From: Deltaproteobacteria bacterium
GTDB lineage: Bacteria; Myxococcota_A; Polyangia; Fen-1088
Length of the DNA: 64,000 nt
Direction of reading: 5' to 3'
Assembly (NCBI GenBank): GCA_016935975.1
Contig: JAFGPX010000084.1
Location: forward strand, 1-64,000
The notes below the pieces were generated by a model. That model worked only from the letters and a program-made list of their open reading frames with translations. It made no database searches and had not been told where the DNA came from. Below are positions 35,990-44,319 of the stretch, in pieces. Each line of letters starts with the position of its first letter. The stretch's first letter is position 1. The position numbers and the translations under genes are program-made.

Positions 35990-36967
35990 CTAGGGGCAAG
36001 TCCCGCCGCCCGCGTTGCAGTCCACGCCGCCCGCGCAGGTTTCGGCTCCCTGTCCGCTGCACGTGACGTCGCAAGTCGACCCGTTGCAGGTCACGCGCGC
36101 CCGGCACGAGTTCCTACCGGAACACGTGACGACGTTGGCGCTGGCGTTGGTGGTGATGCCGCCCGCACACGAGCGATTGCCGCTGCAGGTAAGGTTGCAC
36201 TCGTCGCCCGAGCAGCTCACGGTCGAGCCGCAGCTCGTTTCGCCGCCGCAGACGAGCCGCGTGTGGGCCGCGTTGCTGGAAACAGCCCCCTTGCAGGCGT
36301 TGGCTCCGGCGCAAGCGATGGTGCACTGGGTACCGCCGCACTTGACCGGGCCAGCGCAGGCATCCGCAGCGCCATTTTCGCCGCAGACGACATCGCACGC
36401 CGTCGCCTGCGAGCAGTCGACGCCTTCGGCGCAGCTGGAAGCGCCACAGCGAACCTGGCAGGCCTGCTGGGAGGGGCAGGTTACGACCGTGCTGCATGCG
36501 TCCTGCGCGGTGCAGTCGAAAACACACTTGTCTGCCTGATACACCCCGCCCTTGTCGGCGCATTTCGTGCTGGGGGTGACCTCGGGACCCATCTCCGGGG
36601 GGCCGGTGTCAACGGGATTGTGGCTGGCGTCCGCGCCCGCCTCCCGCCGCACGACGCCGCCGTCGCCACGCCCGCCGCCAAAGGCCTGCGCCCCGCCCGC
36701 CGCCCTGGCGCCGCCCGTGCCGAACACTCCCCCCGTGTCCCCGACGCCACCGGCGCCAGGCGCGCCCGCAGCGCGCGTGGTTGCGCCGTTCCCCGCAGCA
36801 CCACCGCTGGCCGCATTGCCCCCGAGACCCGTGCTGCCGCTGGCGCCGGAGACATCGGCCCGGGCACCGCCTTGACCATCAACCGGAAGGCCGGACCTGT
36901 CGATCGTGCATGCGAGTGGGGCAAGCAGCACGGCCAGCAGAGAGGGCCACCTTGGTTTCGTGCGCAT
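35990..36967 (-). CDS. Cysteine-rich repeat lipoprotein
   Basis: The start at 36967 gives 325 residues with lipobox LLAPLAC, a Gly/Ala/Arg-rich linker (about 25-130), and a C-terminal domain with more than 25 cysteines spaced regularly. The repeat reads roughly CxxxxxC, VxC, CxxxC, as in VTCPSQQACQVRC, VSCSGDECNLTCSGNRSC and VTCNGSTCDVTCSGQGAETC. Such spacing suggests a disulfide-rich solenoid on the cell surface, with adjacent rungs cross-linked. No enzymatic motif is visible. It is probably structural or adhesive. I do not know a named family for it. Confidence 0.75.
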   Translation of the reverse strand: MRTKPRWPSLLAVLLAPLACTIDRSGLPVDGQGGARADVSGASGSTGLGGNAASGGAAGNGATTRAAGAPGAGGVGDTGGVFGTGGARAAGGAQAFGGGRGDGGVVRREAGADASHNPVDTGPPEMGPEVTPSTKCADKGGVYQADKCVFDCTAQDACSTVVTCPSQQACQVRCGASSCAEGVDCSQATACDVVCGENGAADACAGPVKCGGTQCTIACAGANACKGAVSSNAAHTRLVCGGETSCGSTVSCSGDECNLTCSGNRSCAGGITTNASANVVTCSGRNSCRARVTCNGSTCDVTCSGQGAETCAGGVDCNAGGGTCP

Positions 36968-37126
36968 CGAAAGCGTCCTGCCACCTGCGGCCGCTGCCAC
37001 ACGGGCCGAGCCCGCTCGCGCCCCGGACCGCGCGGAGGCGCGAGAACACGGAGGTATTCTGAGGGCGCGAACCGATGGGCACAAGCACAAACAAGTCGTG
37101 AGAGCCTTGACGTGCGCAACGGTGGG

Positions 37127-37867
37127 CTACTTGGCAAACAGCCTGGCGCGGTAGATGCCCATCTTGGCCAGACGGAAGAGCACGGCGGTCCAGAGGCAGC
37201 CAAGGCCATAGCGCAGACTGCGGCCGAAGTTGATGGAGGATGCCTCCTTGAAGTACTTGGCCGGGCAAGTCACCTCGGCGATGGAGAATCCGAGGAAATG
37301 GATCTGCGAGAGCATCTGGTTGTCGAAAACGAAATCGTCGGAGTTGCGCTCGATGGGCACGGTTTCCAGCACCTTGCGGGTGAAAGCACGGTAGCCCGTG
37401 TGGTACTCGGACAGCTTGGCGCCCATCAGGACGTTCTGCACCATGGTCAGGAAGCGGTTGCTGACGTATTTGTAGAGCGGCATACCGCCCTTGAGCGCCT
37501 GGCCGCCCAAGATGCGCGAGCCCAGCACGACGTCGTAGAGGCCAGATTCGAGAATGTAGGCCATGGCCGAAACCAGCTTGGGCGTGTACTGGTAGTCGGG
37601 GTGGAGCATGATGACGATGTCGGCCCCGGCCGCGAGCGCGGTCTTGTAGCAGGACTTCTGGTTGCCGCCATAGCCCCGATTGCGTGGGTGCACGACCGTC
37701 CGAAGCCCCAGCTCCTTGGCTACGGAGACGGTTTCGTCGCGGCTGGCGTCGTCGACGACAATGATCTCGTCAACGATGTCCAGGGGCACCTCGGCGCAGG
37801 TATTGCGCAGCGTCTTGCCCGCGTTGTACGCAGGCATGACGACGACCACTTTCTTTCCACGAATCAC
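37127..37867 (-). CDS. GT2 glycosyltransferase (dolichol-phosphate mannosyltransferase-like)
   Basis: Inverting GT-A enzyme of the DPM1/polyprenol-phosphate glycosyltransferase type, expected to move a sugar from a nucleotide donor to a lipid carrier. GTG at 37867 gives 246 residues starting IRGKKVVVVMPAYNAGKTL; an upstream TTG at 37906 is the alternative. Motifs are EIIVVDDASRDET, HPRNRGYGGNQKSCY, IVIMLHPDYQYTP (DxD position), LGSRILGG and SEYHTGYRAFTR. The C terminus has only a short hydrophobic stretch. It could feed a TMTC-like or GT-C enzyme such as the one at 7141, but that link is speculative. Confidence 0.88.
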   Translation of the reverse strand: MIRGKKVVVVMPAYNAGKTLRNTCAEVPLDIVDEIIVVDDASRDETVSVAKELGLRTVVHPRNRGYGGNQKSCYKTALAAGADIVIMLHPDYQYTPKLVSAMAYILESGLYDVVLGSRILGGQALKGGMPLYKYVSNRFLTMVQNVLMGAKLSEYHTGYRAFTRKVLETVPIERNSDDFVFDNQMLSQIHFLGFSIAEVTCPAKYFKEASSINFGRSLRYGLGCLWTAVLFRLAKMGIYRARLFAK

Positions 37868-37953
37868 GGCCGGGAGGTTCCTTGGGACTGGTCTTATATT
37901 CCACAAGCCCTACCGAGGGTAGATTGGCGCGAACGCATGCCGCTCCGCGCTAA

Positions 37954-38604
37954 CTACTTCTCGAAGTGCTGGTAGTCCTTCATCGAAACCCAGGCCCCCC
38001 CCCACGTCCAGCCGCGGCGAGTGAATTCGCGGACGGCCCGGTCCCCCTGGCGCAGCAAGCCAGGAACCCTGCGCGCCCGGTTGGCGTACTTGGCACCTGC
38101 GGGAGGAGAAACCGTCCCCGCAAGAACCATGGGGTTCAGCAGCGGATTGATGTCGATGGCGCGGCCATGGCTGTGCCTCGAAAACACGAGAGGCTTGCCA
38201 GCCACGCGCCGGCAGTTGAAGCCCGAGGTGTTGTTGTCGGCCATCGAGCGGTCGTCGTCGCCCTGGTAGTCGTCGATGAGGCGCATCCTCTCGATGGGGA
38301 ACTTCTGCTCGAAGAGCGCCCGGAAGATCTGGAGCACCTCGACGGCCAACTCGCGATGCACGATCAGCTCTCCCTCATGCACGGCCCCATCGCTGCCGTA
38401 GTGGGACAGCCGCAGATACGCCAGTTGCGCGATGGGAACCGGGCATCCCTCGCGCCACGAATGCACCCGCATGCGCGCGGCCACAGTCTGGGGAACCGTG
38501 CCTTGCGTGCCACGAAAAGCCGGCGGCGCGGGCCGAGCGTCGGCGGCAGGCAGCAGCAGGACGAAGAGCCACAGAAGCTTCAGCATCGCGGCCCATCCAG
38601 CCAT
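37954..38604 (-). CDS. M15-family D-Ala-D-Ala carboxypeptidase-like protein
   Basis: Predicted zinc peptidase acting on peptidoglycan stem peptides. From ATG 38604 it has 216 residues with a hydrophobic signal peptide (about 8-23). The VanY/extensin-type core shows RLIDDYQGDDDRSMADNNTS, FSRHSHGRAIDINPLLNP with the His-x6-Asp zinc ligands, and the final KDYQHFE with the third ligand. The GRAIDIN motif is diagnostic of the M15 fold. The start is uncertain because neither 38604 nor 38586 has a good ribosome site. The neighbouring glycosyltransferase gene suggests an envelope role. Confidence 0.85.
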   Translation of the reverse strand: MAGWAAMLKLLWLFVLLLPAADARPAPPAFRGTQGTVPQTVAARMRVHSWREGCPVPIAQLAYLRLSHYGSDGAVHEGELIVHRELAVEVLQIFRALFEQKFPIERMRLIDDYQGDDDRSMADNNTSGFNCRRVAGKPLVFSRHSHGRAIDINPLLNPMVLAGTVSPPAGAKYANRARRVPGLLRQGDRAVREFTRRGWTWGGAWVSMKDYQHFEK

Positions 38605-38784
38605 GACGAGGATCGAATGTACGGCATTCCCGCGCGGGCTCGCCTCAGAAAACTGAACCCGCAAGACGTGCCCTGGCCGGAAAACATGGACCATTCGGGC
38701 GCCAAGCGCCAGTGGGACGATGGCACGCGAAATGCTGGCAACAGATGCCTAGGAGCATCAATCTGAAGGCAAAAGGACAACACC

Positions 38785-39963
38785 ATGGCGTCTGCAAAGC
38801 TCGTTTTCGGACTCTCGGCTATTGCCACCACCCTCATGGCGCCCGGCCTGGCCATCGCCCAGACCTGCACGAGCGACGCGGACTGTGCCAAGGGCTTGAG
38901 CTGTCAGGAGGACCCGACCATTGCCACGGCGGCGGTCGTCTGTTCCATCGTTGACGGCGGCACTGTCTGCACCGAGGTGGTTGGACCGCAGCTTCCAGCC
39001 ACGAAGAGCTGCCAAGCCGCGCCCTGCGCGAGCGACGCGGATTGCGGGCCCGACATGGTGTGCTTCAGCCAGACCTACACAACGTGCACTGGCGGCACTC
39101 CGGAGACTGTCAGGTGCGAACCGGGCACCGAATGCCCCGACCCGCCCGTGCCCGATCCCGTGACCTGCGCGGACACCACCGTCTCCTACTGCGCGTATCG
39201 CTGGGAGATGCCGTGCAACACCGACGCGGATTGCGGCGCTGGCTTCACCTGCAAGCCCAACGTGATTGGTGTGTGCTCGGGTTCGAGCGGAAGCGCCAGC
39301 GGCGGCACGGCCGAGGACTCGGTCGGCACGGGTGGCGCCAGTGGTTCGAGTGAGCCGCCGGCACCGCCTTCCGAGGGCATCGACGCCGGCGAAGCCCCGG
39401 TCATCACGTGTACGACCGTCGAGTCCTATCCCGGCTACTGCCAAGCCAATGCCGTCGCCTGCGCTGCGGATAGCGACTGCCCCTCGGGCTGGACCTGCGT
39501 CACGGTTCACAGCGGAACCGAGGTTTCCAGCACGCCTCCCGACGTGGAGACCGCGCCGTCTGGAGCAGGCGAAGCCACAAGCAAGCCAGAGCCCGTGCCC
39601 GTGCCGCCGCCCGTGGTGCTTGACGCTGGTGCGCTCTTCCCACCCGAGGAAACGACCCGGACTTGCCAGCCCCCTTCAAGCCACGGCCCGCTCTACGTCG
39701 GCACGGATCTCGGCGGCAGCGAAGGCGGTGGCACCACCGCAGTGAGGGCGGCCGACGCTGGGACTTCCCAAGGCAACGCCGTCCCGCCCACACCGACGCC
39801 CACGACCGCCGACATGCCCGGGAACACCCCCCAGACCACCGCCGCGACCACCTCGGGCGGCGGCGGCTGCACCGTGGCCGCGGGCGAGCTGTCGAGCGGG
39901 CCGGCCTGGCTGCTCTTCGCCGCCCTGGGCCTGCTTTTCGCACGCCGCAGGCGCAAGGGCTGA
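38785..39963 (+). CDS. Cysteine-rich secreted protein with MYXO-CTERM-like tail
   Basis: The start at 38785 has AAAGGA eight bases upstream. The 392-residue protein has a signal peptide ending near IAQ (25). Four similar Cys motifs follow (TCTSDADCAKGLSC, PCASDADCGPDMVC, PCNTDADCGAGFTC, ACAADSDCPSGWTC), each about 50-80 residues apart. They are Dickkopf-like or EGF-like in spacing. A Pro/Ser/Thr-rich region precedes GGGGCTVAAG, a hydrophobic helix (AWLLFAALGLLF) and ARRRRKG, the MYXO-CTERM pattern of Cys, membrane helix and Arg cluster. It is probably a surface-displayed protein processed by a sorting peptidase. No enzyme activity is indicated. Confidence 0.82.
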   Translation: MASAKLVFGLSAIATTLMAPGLAIAQTCTSDADCAKGLSCQEDPTIATAAVVCSIVDGGTVCTEVVGPQLPATKSCQAAPCASDADCGPDMVCFSQTYTTCTGGTPETVRCEPGTECPDPPVPDPVTCADTTVSYCAYRWEMPCNTDADCGAGFTCKPNVIGVCSGSSGSASGGTAEDSVGTGGASGSSEPPAPPSEGIDAGEAPVITCTTVESYPGYCQANAVACAADSDCPSGWTCVTVHSGTEVSSTPPDVETAPSGAGEATSKPEPVPVPPPVVLDAGALFPPEETTRTCQPPSSHGPLYVGTDLGGSEGGGTTAVRAADAGTSQGNAVPPTPTPTTADMPGNTPQTTAATTSGGGGCTVAAGELSSGPAWLLFAALGLLFARRRRKG

Positions 39964-40142
39964 TTCGAGGCCCCGAAGGTCCAGCCGTCGGCCGAGACGT
40001 CGAGACCGCCTGGCCGGACGAGCTGCTTGTCCACATGGACCCAGACCTGGGTATCGTCGGGCGGCGGCATCGGGGTCTCGAGGGCGCACGAGGCCGTCCC
40101 GGCGATGCGCTCCGCGCGCCAGCCACGCGGCCAAGATAGACC

Positions 40143-42137
40143 TCAGAACTCGATCTGCATGCCGATCTCGACCACTCGGTTGGGCGGAATGGCGAAGAAG
40201 TCGGTGGCCGGGCGCGCGTTGCGGGACAGGAAGCGGAAGAGCTGCTTGCGCCAGGCGGCCATGCCGAGGCGGCCGGGCTTGGGGATAATGGTCTCGCGGC
40301 CGAGGTAGAAGCTGGTGTCTGCGGCTTTCGTTTCGAGGCCGTTGGCCCGGCAGCGCCGTAGGATATCGGTCACGTCCGGGCTCTCCATGAACCCGTAGTG
40401 CGCGGTGACCCCCCAGAAGCCGAGGCCGAAGTCGCGCAGGCGGATCTTCTGCTCCTCGCGCACCGCGGGGACGGCGTCGGTGGTGATCGACAGGATCACG
40501 ACCTTTTCGTGCAGAACCTTGTTGTGCTTGAAGTGGTGCAGAAGGACGGTGGGCGTCCCGCGCGGGGTCGACGCGAGAAAGACCGCAGTGCCCGCCACGC
40601 GATGGGGCTTGTTTGCCCCCACGTCGGCCACAAACGTGGTCAGCGGCAGCGTGCCGGCCGCCACCTTCTCGCCGAGGATCGTCCGGCCGCGATTCCACGT
40701 CACCATCACGCTGAACACACCCGCGGCCAGGGCCAGCGGCACCCAGCCGCCGGTGCTGATCTTCGCCACGCACGAAACGAAAAAGGAGAGGTCGATGCAC
40801 AGAAGCACCAGCAGCAAGGCCCCCGCGCGCAGCCAGCTCCAGCCCCAGCGCTGCCGGGCCACGAAGAAGAACAGGATCGAGGTGATGGTCATCGTGCCGG
40901 TCACGGCGACGCCGTAGGCTGCGGCCAGGTTGCTCGAGGCGCGAAAGCCGAGCACCAGGGCCACGCAGGCCACCATGAGCAGACGGTTCACCTCGGGGAT
41001 GTAGATCTGTCCCTCGGTGGTGCCCGAGGTGTGCACCACGGTCATGCGAGGCAAGTACCCCAGTTGGATGGCCTGGCGGGCGATCGAGAAGGCACCCGAA
41101 ATGAGGGCCTGGGACGCGATGACGGTCGCCACGGTCGCCAGCGCCACCATGGGGTAGAGCCATCCCGAGGGTACCAGGGCATAGAAGGTATTGCTGACCG
41201 CGGTCGGTCGTTCGAGCAGAAGCGCCCCCTGGCCGAAGTAGTTGAGCAGCAGGGCGGGCAAGACGCAGGCATACCAGGCCAGACGGATGGCGCGGCGGCC
41301 GAAGTGACCCATGTCGGCGTAGAGCGCCTCGCAGCCGGTGATGCACAGGACGACGGATCCCAGCACGAAAAACCCGTGCATACCGTGGTCGGCGAAGAAA
41401 CGAACCGCGTGCACCGGGTTCACCGCGAAAAGGATCTCGGGATGCCGGACGATCCACGGCACGCCACAGGCGGCGATGGCCAGGAACCAGAGCAGCGTGA
41501 CCGGGCCAAACACGGAGCCGATGCGGCCGGTGCCACGCTTCTGCACCCAGAAGAGACCGATCAAGATCGCACAAGTGAGCGGCACCACGATGGGTTGGAA
41601 AGCTCGCGTCGCCACGCCCAGCCCCTCGACCGCCGAGAGTACGGAGATGGCCGGAGTGATCACCCCCTCGCCCGTGAGCAGCGCCGCACCGAAGAGCCCC
41701 AGCATGACCAGGACGAAGCTCGTGCGCTTGACGTCGTGCCAGTTGTGGCGCCTGGGCTTGGCCTTCTCTTGCCGTTGCGCGCTTCTGGCCCGCCCCACGC
41801 GCGCGGCCAGGGCCATGAGCGCGAGCACCCCGCCCTCGCCGCGGTTGTCGGCGCGCATGACGAACAAGATGTACTTGGCCGAGACGACGAGAACGATGGC
41901 CCAGAAGAACAGGGACAGAAGCCCGAGGATGTTCTGCACCTGGGGCACGACGCCATGAGGCAGTGTCACGCATTCCTTGAGCGCGTAGAGCGGCGAGGTG
42001 CCGATGTCGCCGTAGACCACGCCCACCGCACCCAGGGCCAGCCTGCGAATGTCCGCGCCTTGCTGCGGGCTCGCCTTGGCGCTGTCCTGCCGCGCACTGG
42101 CCGCGCTGACGGTGGTGCTCGCCTTGCCTTCGCTCAT
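40143..42137 (-). CDS. kup: Kup/Trk-type low-affinity potassium transporter
   Basis: Inner-membrane K+ uptake carrier of the KUP/HAK/KT family, driven by proton symport. The 664 residues match the usual 620-680. Motifs are LGAVGVVYGDIGTSPLYAL near the N terminus, RADNRGEGGVLALMALA, LLTGEGVITPAISVLSAVEGL, GTGRIGSVFGPVTLLWF, and about 12 hydrophobic segments. The C-terminal cytoplasmic domain (about 480-664) includes GTAVFLASTPRGTPTVLLHH. It stands alone between convergent and divergent neighbours, with no regulatory sequence I could identify. Confidence 0.95.
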   Translation of the reverse strand: MSEGKASTTVSAASARQDSAKASPQQGADIRRLALGAVGVVYGDIGTSPLYALKECVTLPHGVVPQVQNILGLLSLFFWAIVLVVSAKYILFVMRADNRGEGGVLALMALAARVGRARSAQRQEKAKPRRHNWHDVKRTSFVLVMLGLFGAALLTGEGVITPAISVLSAVEGLGVATRAFQPIVVPLTCAILIGLFWVQKRGTGRIGSVFGPVTLLWFLAIAACGVPWIVRHPEILFAVNPVHAVRFFADHGMHGFFVLGSVVLCITGCEALYADMGHFGRRAIRLAWYACVLPALLLNYFGQGALLLERPTAVSNTFYALVPSGWLYPMVALATVATVIASQALISGAFSIARQAIQLGYLPRMTVVHTSGTTEGQIYIPEVNRLLMVACVALVLGFRASSNLAAAYGVAVTGTMTITSILFFFVARQRWGWSWLRAGALLLVLLCIDLSFFVSCVAKISTGGWVPLALAAGVFSVMVTWNRGRTILGEKVAAGTLPLTTFVADVGANKPHRVAGTAVFLASTPRGTPTVLLHHFKHNKVLHEKVVILSITTDAVPAVREEQKIRLRDFGLGFWGVTAHYGFMESPDVTDILRRCRANGLETKAADTSFYLGRETIIPKPGRLGMAAWRKQLFRFLSRNARPATDFFAIPPNRVVEIGMQIEF

Positions 42138-42228
42138 GCGTTGCTTGCCCGCCCGCGGGGCGGCTTCGCGGCATTATGCCAGAGGACGCGACTGCTGCTA
42201 GTCTTCCCGCGAAAAAGGAAGAAACACC

Positions 42229-42372
42229 GTGCCGCTCTACGAATACGTTTGTCGCAAGTGCTCCAGCCAGTTCGAGGAACTCGCCTTGGGAAAGGCCCGA
42301 CCCGCCCGCCTGTCCTGCCACGCGAAGGATCTCGGACACCGCGGGTGCAACGGACCCGGATCCACGCGATGA
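42229..42372 (+). CDS. Mini FmdB-type zinc-ribbon protein, degenerate second knuckle
   Basis: A 47-residue protein starts at GTG 42229 with AAGGAAG seven bases upstream, a strong ribosome site. It begins PLYEYVCRKCSSQFEELALG, which matches the start of FmdB-family zinc ribbons with the first CxxC at residues 8 and 11. The second half reads SCHAKDLGHRGC, where the usual second CPxC pair is broken, so zinc binding may be lost or rearranged. The stop overlaps the start of the UbiD-family gene by four bases (ATGA), so it is translationally coupled to it. It may act as a small partner or serve mainly to couple translation. The Kup gene diverges from it. Confidence 0.72.
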   Translation: MPLYEYVCRKCSSQFEELALGKARPARLSCHAKDLGHRGCNGPGSTR

Positions 42373-44183
42373 CCCACACTTCCACCCGCGAGTGCGTTCT
42401 CGATCTCGCGCGAGCCGGCCACCTTCTGCGCATCGAAACCGAGGTCGATCCCGATCTGGAGATGGCCGAGATCCACCGCCGCGTCTTCCGCGCCGGCGGC
42501 CCGGCCCTCTACTTCGTGCGCGTGCGCGGCTGCCGGTTTCCCATGGCGAGCAACCTCTACGGCACCATGGAGCGGGCGCGCTTCATCTTCCGCGACACGC
42601 TAGAAGGCGTTCGGCGCCTCGTCGAACTCCGCGCCGATCTGGCGGCGCTATGGCGGAACCCTGCGCGCTACGCCTCCGTGCCCTGGACCTTGCTGCGCAC
42701 CCGGCCACGCCGGGTGGCGGGGGGGCCCCTCTTCGCCAACCAGATCGCCGTCGGCGAGTTGCCCCAACTACGCTGCTGGCCCGAGGACGGCGGCGCGTTT
42801 GTCACCTTGCCCCAGGTCTACTCCGAGGATCCGCGGCGGCCCGGCCCCAGGTCTTCGAACCTCGGCATGTATCGCGTGCAACTGTCCGGGGGCGGCTACG
42901 AGAAGGATCGCGAGGTGGGGCTGCACTACCAGCTCCAGCGCGGCATCGGCGTGCACCACGAGGCCGCGCTGGCGCGCGGTGAGCCGCTCTTCGTCAATAT
43001 CTACGTCGGCGGGCCTCCGGCCATGACCGTCGCGGCCATGATGCCCTTGCCCGAGGGCATGCCCGAACTGGCGCTGGCCGGCGCCCTCGGCGGCCGGCGC
43101 GTGCGCCTCGCGCGGCAGAAGGGCTGGCCCCTGCCCATCTGCCCGGACGCCGACTTCTGCATCCTGGGGGAGATCCATCCCGGCGAGCTTCGACCCGAGG
43201 GCCCATTCGGGGATCACCTGGGCTACTACAGCCTGCGCCACGATTTTCCCTGCGTGCGCGTACGGCGCATCTACCACCGCGGCGACGCGGTCTGGCCCTT
43301 CACCGTGGTCGGCCGGCCGCCGCAAGAAGACGGCGTCTTCGGCCAGCTCGTGCACGAGCTGACCGGCCCGCTGCTTCCGACCGTGCTGCCCGGCGTGCGC
43401 GCCGTCAACGCCGTGGACGCCGCCGGCGTGCATCCGCTGCTGCTCGCCGTGGGCAGCGAGCGCTATCAAGCCTTCGCCGAGCGTGCAGAGCCGCAGGAGC
43501 TGCTCACCCAGGCCAATGCCTTGCTCGGTCAGGGGCAACTGTCGCTGGCCAAGTACCTGTTCATCGTGGCCGAGAACGACGACGCGAATCTGCGACCGAG
43601 CGACGTTCCCGCCTTCTTCCGCCACTTGCTCGAACGCGTGGATTGGCGACGCGATCTGCACTTCCAGACCCGGACCACGATCGACACGCTCGACTACTCG
43701 GGGCCGGAACTGAACCAGGGCTCCAAGCTGGTGGTGGCGGCCGTCGGGGCAAAGAAACGCGAGCTGCCGACCCTGTTGCCGGCCGACCTGCGCTTGCCCG
43801 TGGGTTTCTCCGATCCGCGCGTGGTCCTGCCCGGCATCCTCGCCGTTCGCGCGACCAAGGACGCGCCGGCATTCTGCGCGGGCTTCTGGGCCACGGATTC
43901 GCTTTGCGCCTTCCCGCTCGTGGTTCTGGTCGACGACAGCGAATTCGCCGCGCGCAGCCTCGACAATTTCCTGTGGGTGACGTTCACGCGCTCGAATCCC
44001 GCCGTGGACGTCGACGGCATTGCCGCGGCCACGCGGGACAAGCACTGGGGCTGCGCCGGCTCTCTCGTCATCGACGCGCGCACCAAGCCCCACCACGCCC
44101 CTCCCCTCGTCGAAGATCCGGCCATCACCGCCCGCGTGGACACGCTCTTTGCCCGAGGTGGGCCGCTGGCAGGACTGGAATGA
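42369..44183 (+). CDS. UbiD-family (de)carboxylase
   Basis: Prenylated-FMN-dependent decarboxylase family, acting on aromatic or alpha,beta-unsaturated acids. The 604 residues are in the upper size range of the family. Family motifs are SSNLGMYRVQ (prFMN and metal contacts), EVGLHYQLQRGIGVHH, GGPPAMTVAAMMPLPEGM, EIHPGELRPEGPFGDHLGYY (with the Glu/Asp of the E-R-E region), YTVVGRPP-like FTVVGRPPQEDG, and IVAENDDANL. It is longer than E. coli UbiD (497 residues), so the substrate is uncertain. Ubiquinone or menaquinone biosynthesis, or an accessory decarboxylase, are possible. UbiX (prFMN synthase) is not in the window. ATGA overlap couples it to the small zinc-ribbon gene. Confidence 0.9.
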   Translation: MTHTSTRECVLDLARAGHLLRIETEVDPDLEMAEIHRRVFRAGGPALYFVRVRGCRFPMASNLYGTMERARFIFRDTLEGVRRLVELRADLAALWRNPARYASVPWTLLRTRPRRVAGGPLFANQIAVGELPQLRCWPEDGGAFVTLPQVYSEDPRRPGPRSSNLGMYRVQLSGGGYEKDREVGLHYQLQRGIGVHHEAALARGEPLFVNIYVGGPPAMTVAAMMPLPEGMPELALAGALGGRRVRLARQKGWPLPICPDADFCILGEIHPGELRPEGPFGDHLGYYSLRHDFPCVRVRRIYHRGDAVWPFTVVGRPPQEDGVFGQLVHELTGPLLPTVLPGVRAVNAVDAAGVHPLLLAVGSERYQAFAERAEPQELLTQANALLGQGQLSLAKYLFIVAENDDANLRPSDVPAFFRHLLERVDWRRDLHFQTRTTIDTLDYSGPELNQGSKLVVAAVGAKKRELPTLLPADLRLPVGFSDPRVVLPGILAVRATKDAPAFCAGFWATDSLCAFPLVVLVDDSEFAARSLDNFLWVTFTRSNPAVDVDGIAAATRDKHWGCAGSLVIDARTKPHHAPPLVEDPAITARVDTLFARGGPLAGLE

Positions 44184-44271
44184 CGGGGAGAAACGGAGCG
44201 ACCGGGACCCAAGTGGCTTCGCTGCCTCCCCAACCTTGCCCTTGGTTTTCCGATCCGCCGTTCCTCCCCGT
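44183..44271. repeat. Inverted repeat after the UbiD gene
   Basis: Arms at 44183-44196 and 44258-44271 match in 13 of 14 positions and enclose 61 bases. The left arm begins at the UbiD stop codon. It could end UbiD transcription or regulate the downstream hydrolase, but chance is possible. Confidence 0.4.
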
Positions 44272-44319
44272 TTGGCATTCCGATTGCCCCGGCGAGCGCG
44301 TGTTGTCTATGCTGCTCGC

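Noticed and set aside
39693-40070. Leftward frame with a protein-like start (PPPDDTQVWVHVDKQLV)
   Set aside because: Only the first 35 residues look protein-like; it then overlaps the MYXO-CTERM gene in antisense. Possibly a trace of a lost gene, too weak to annotate.
40398-42368. Very long rightward frame extending upstream of the UbiD start
   Set aside because: It is antisense to kup, has Arg/His-rich shadow composition, and UbiD has a proper start at 42369 with ATGA coupling to a small gene.
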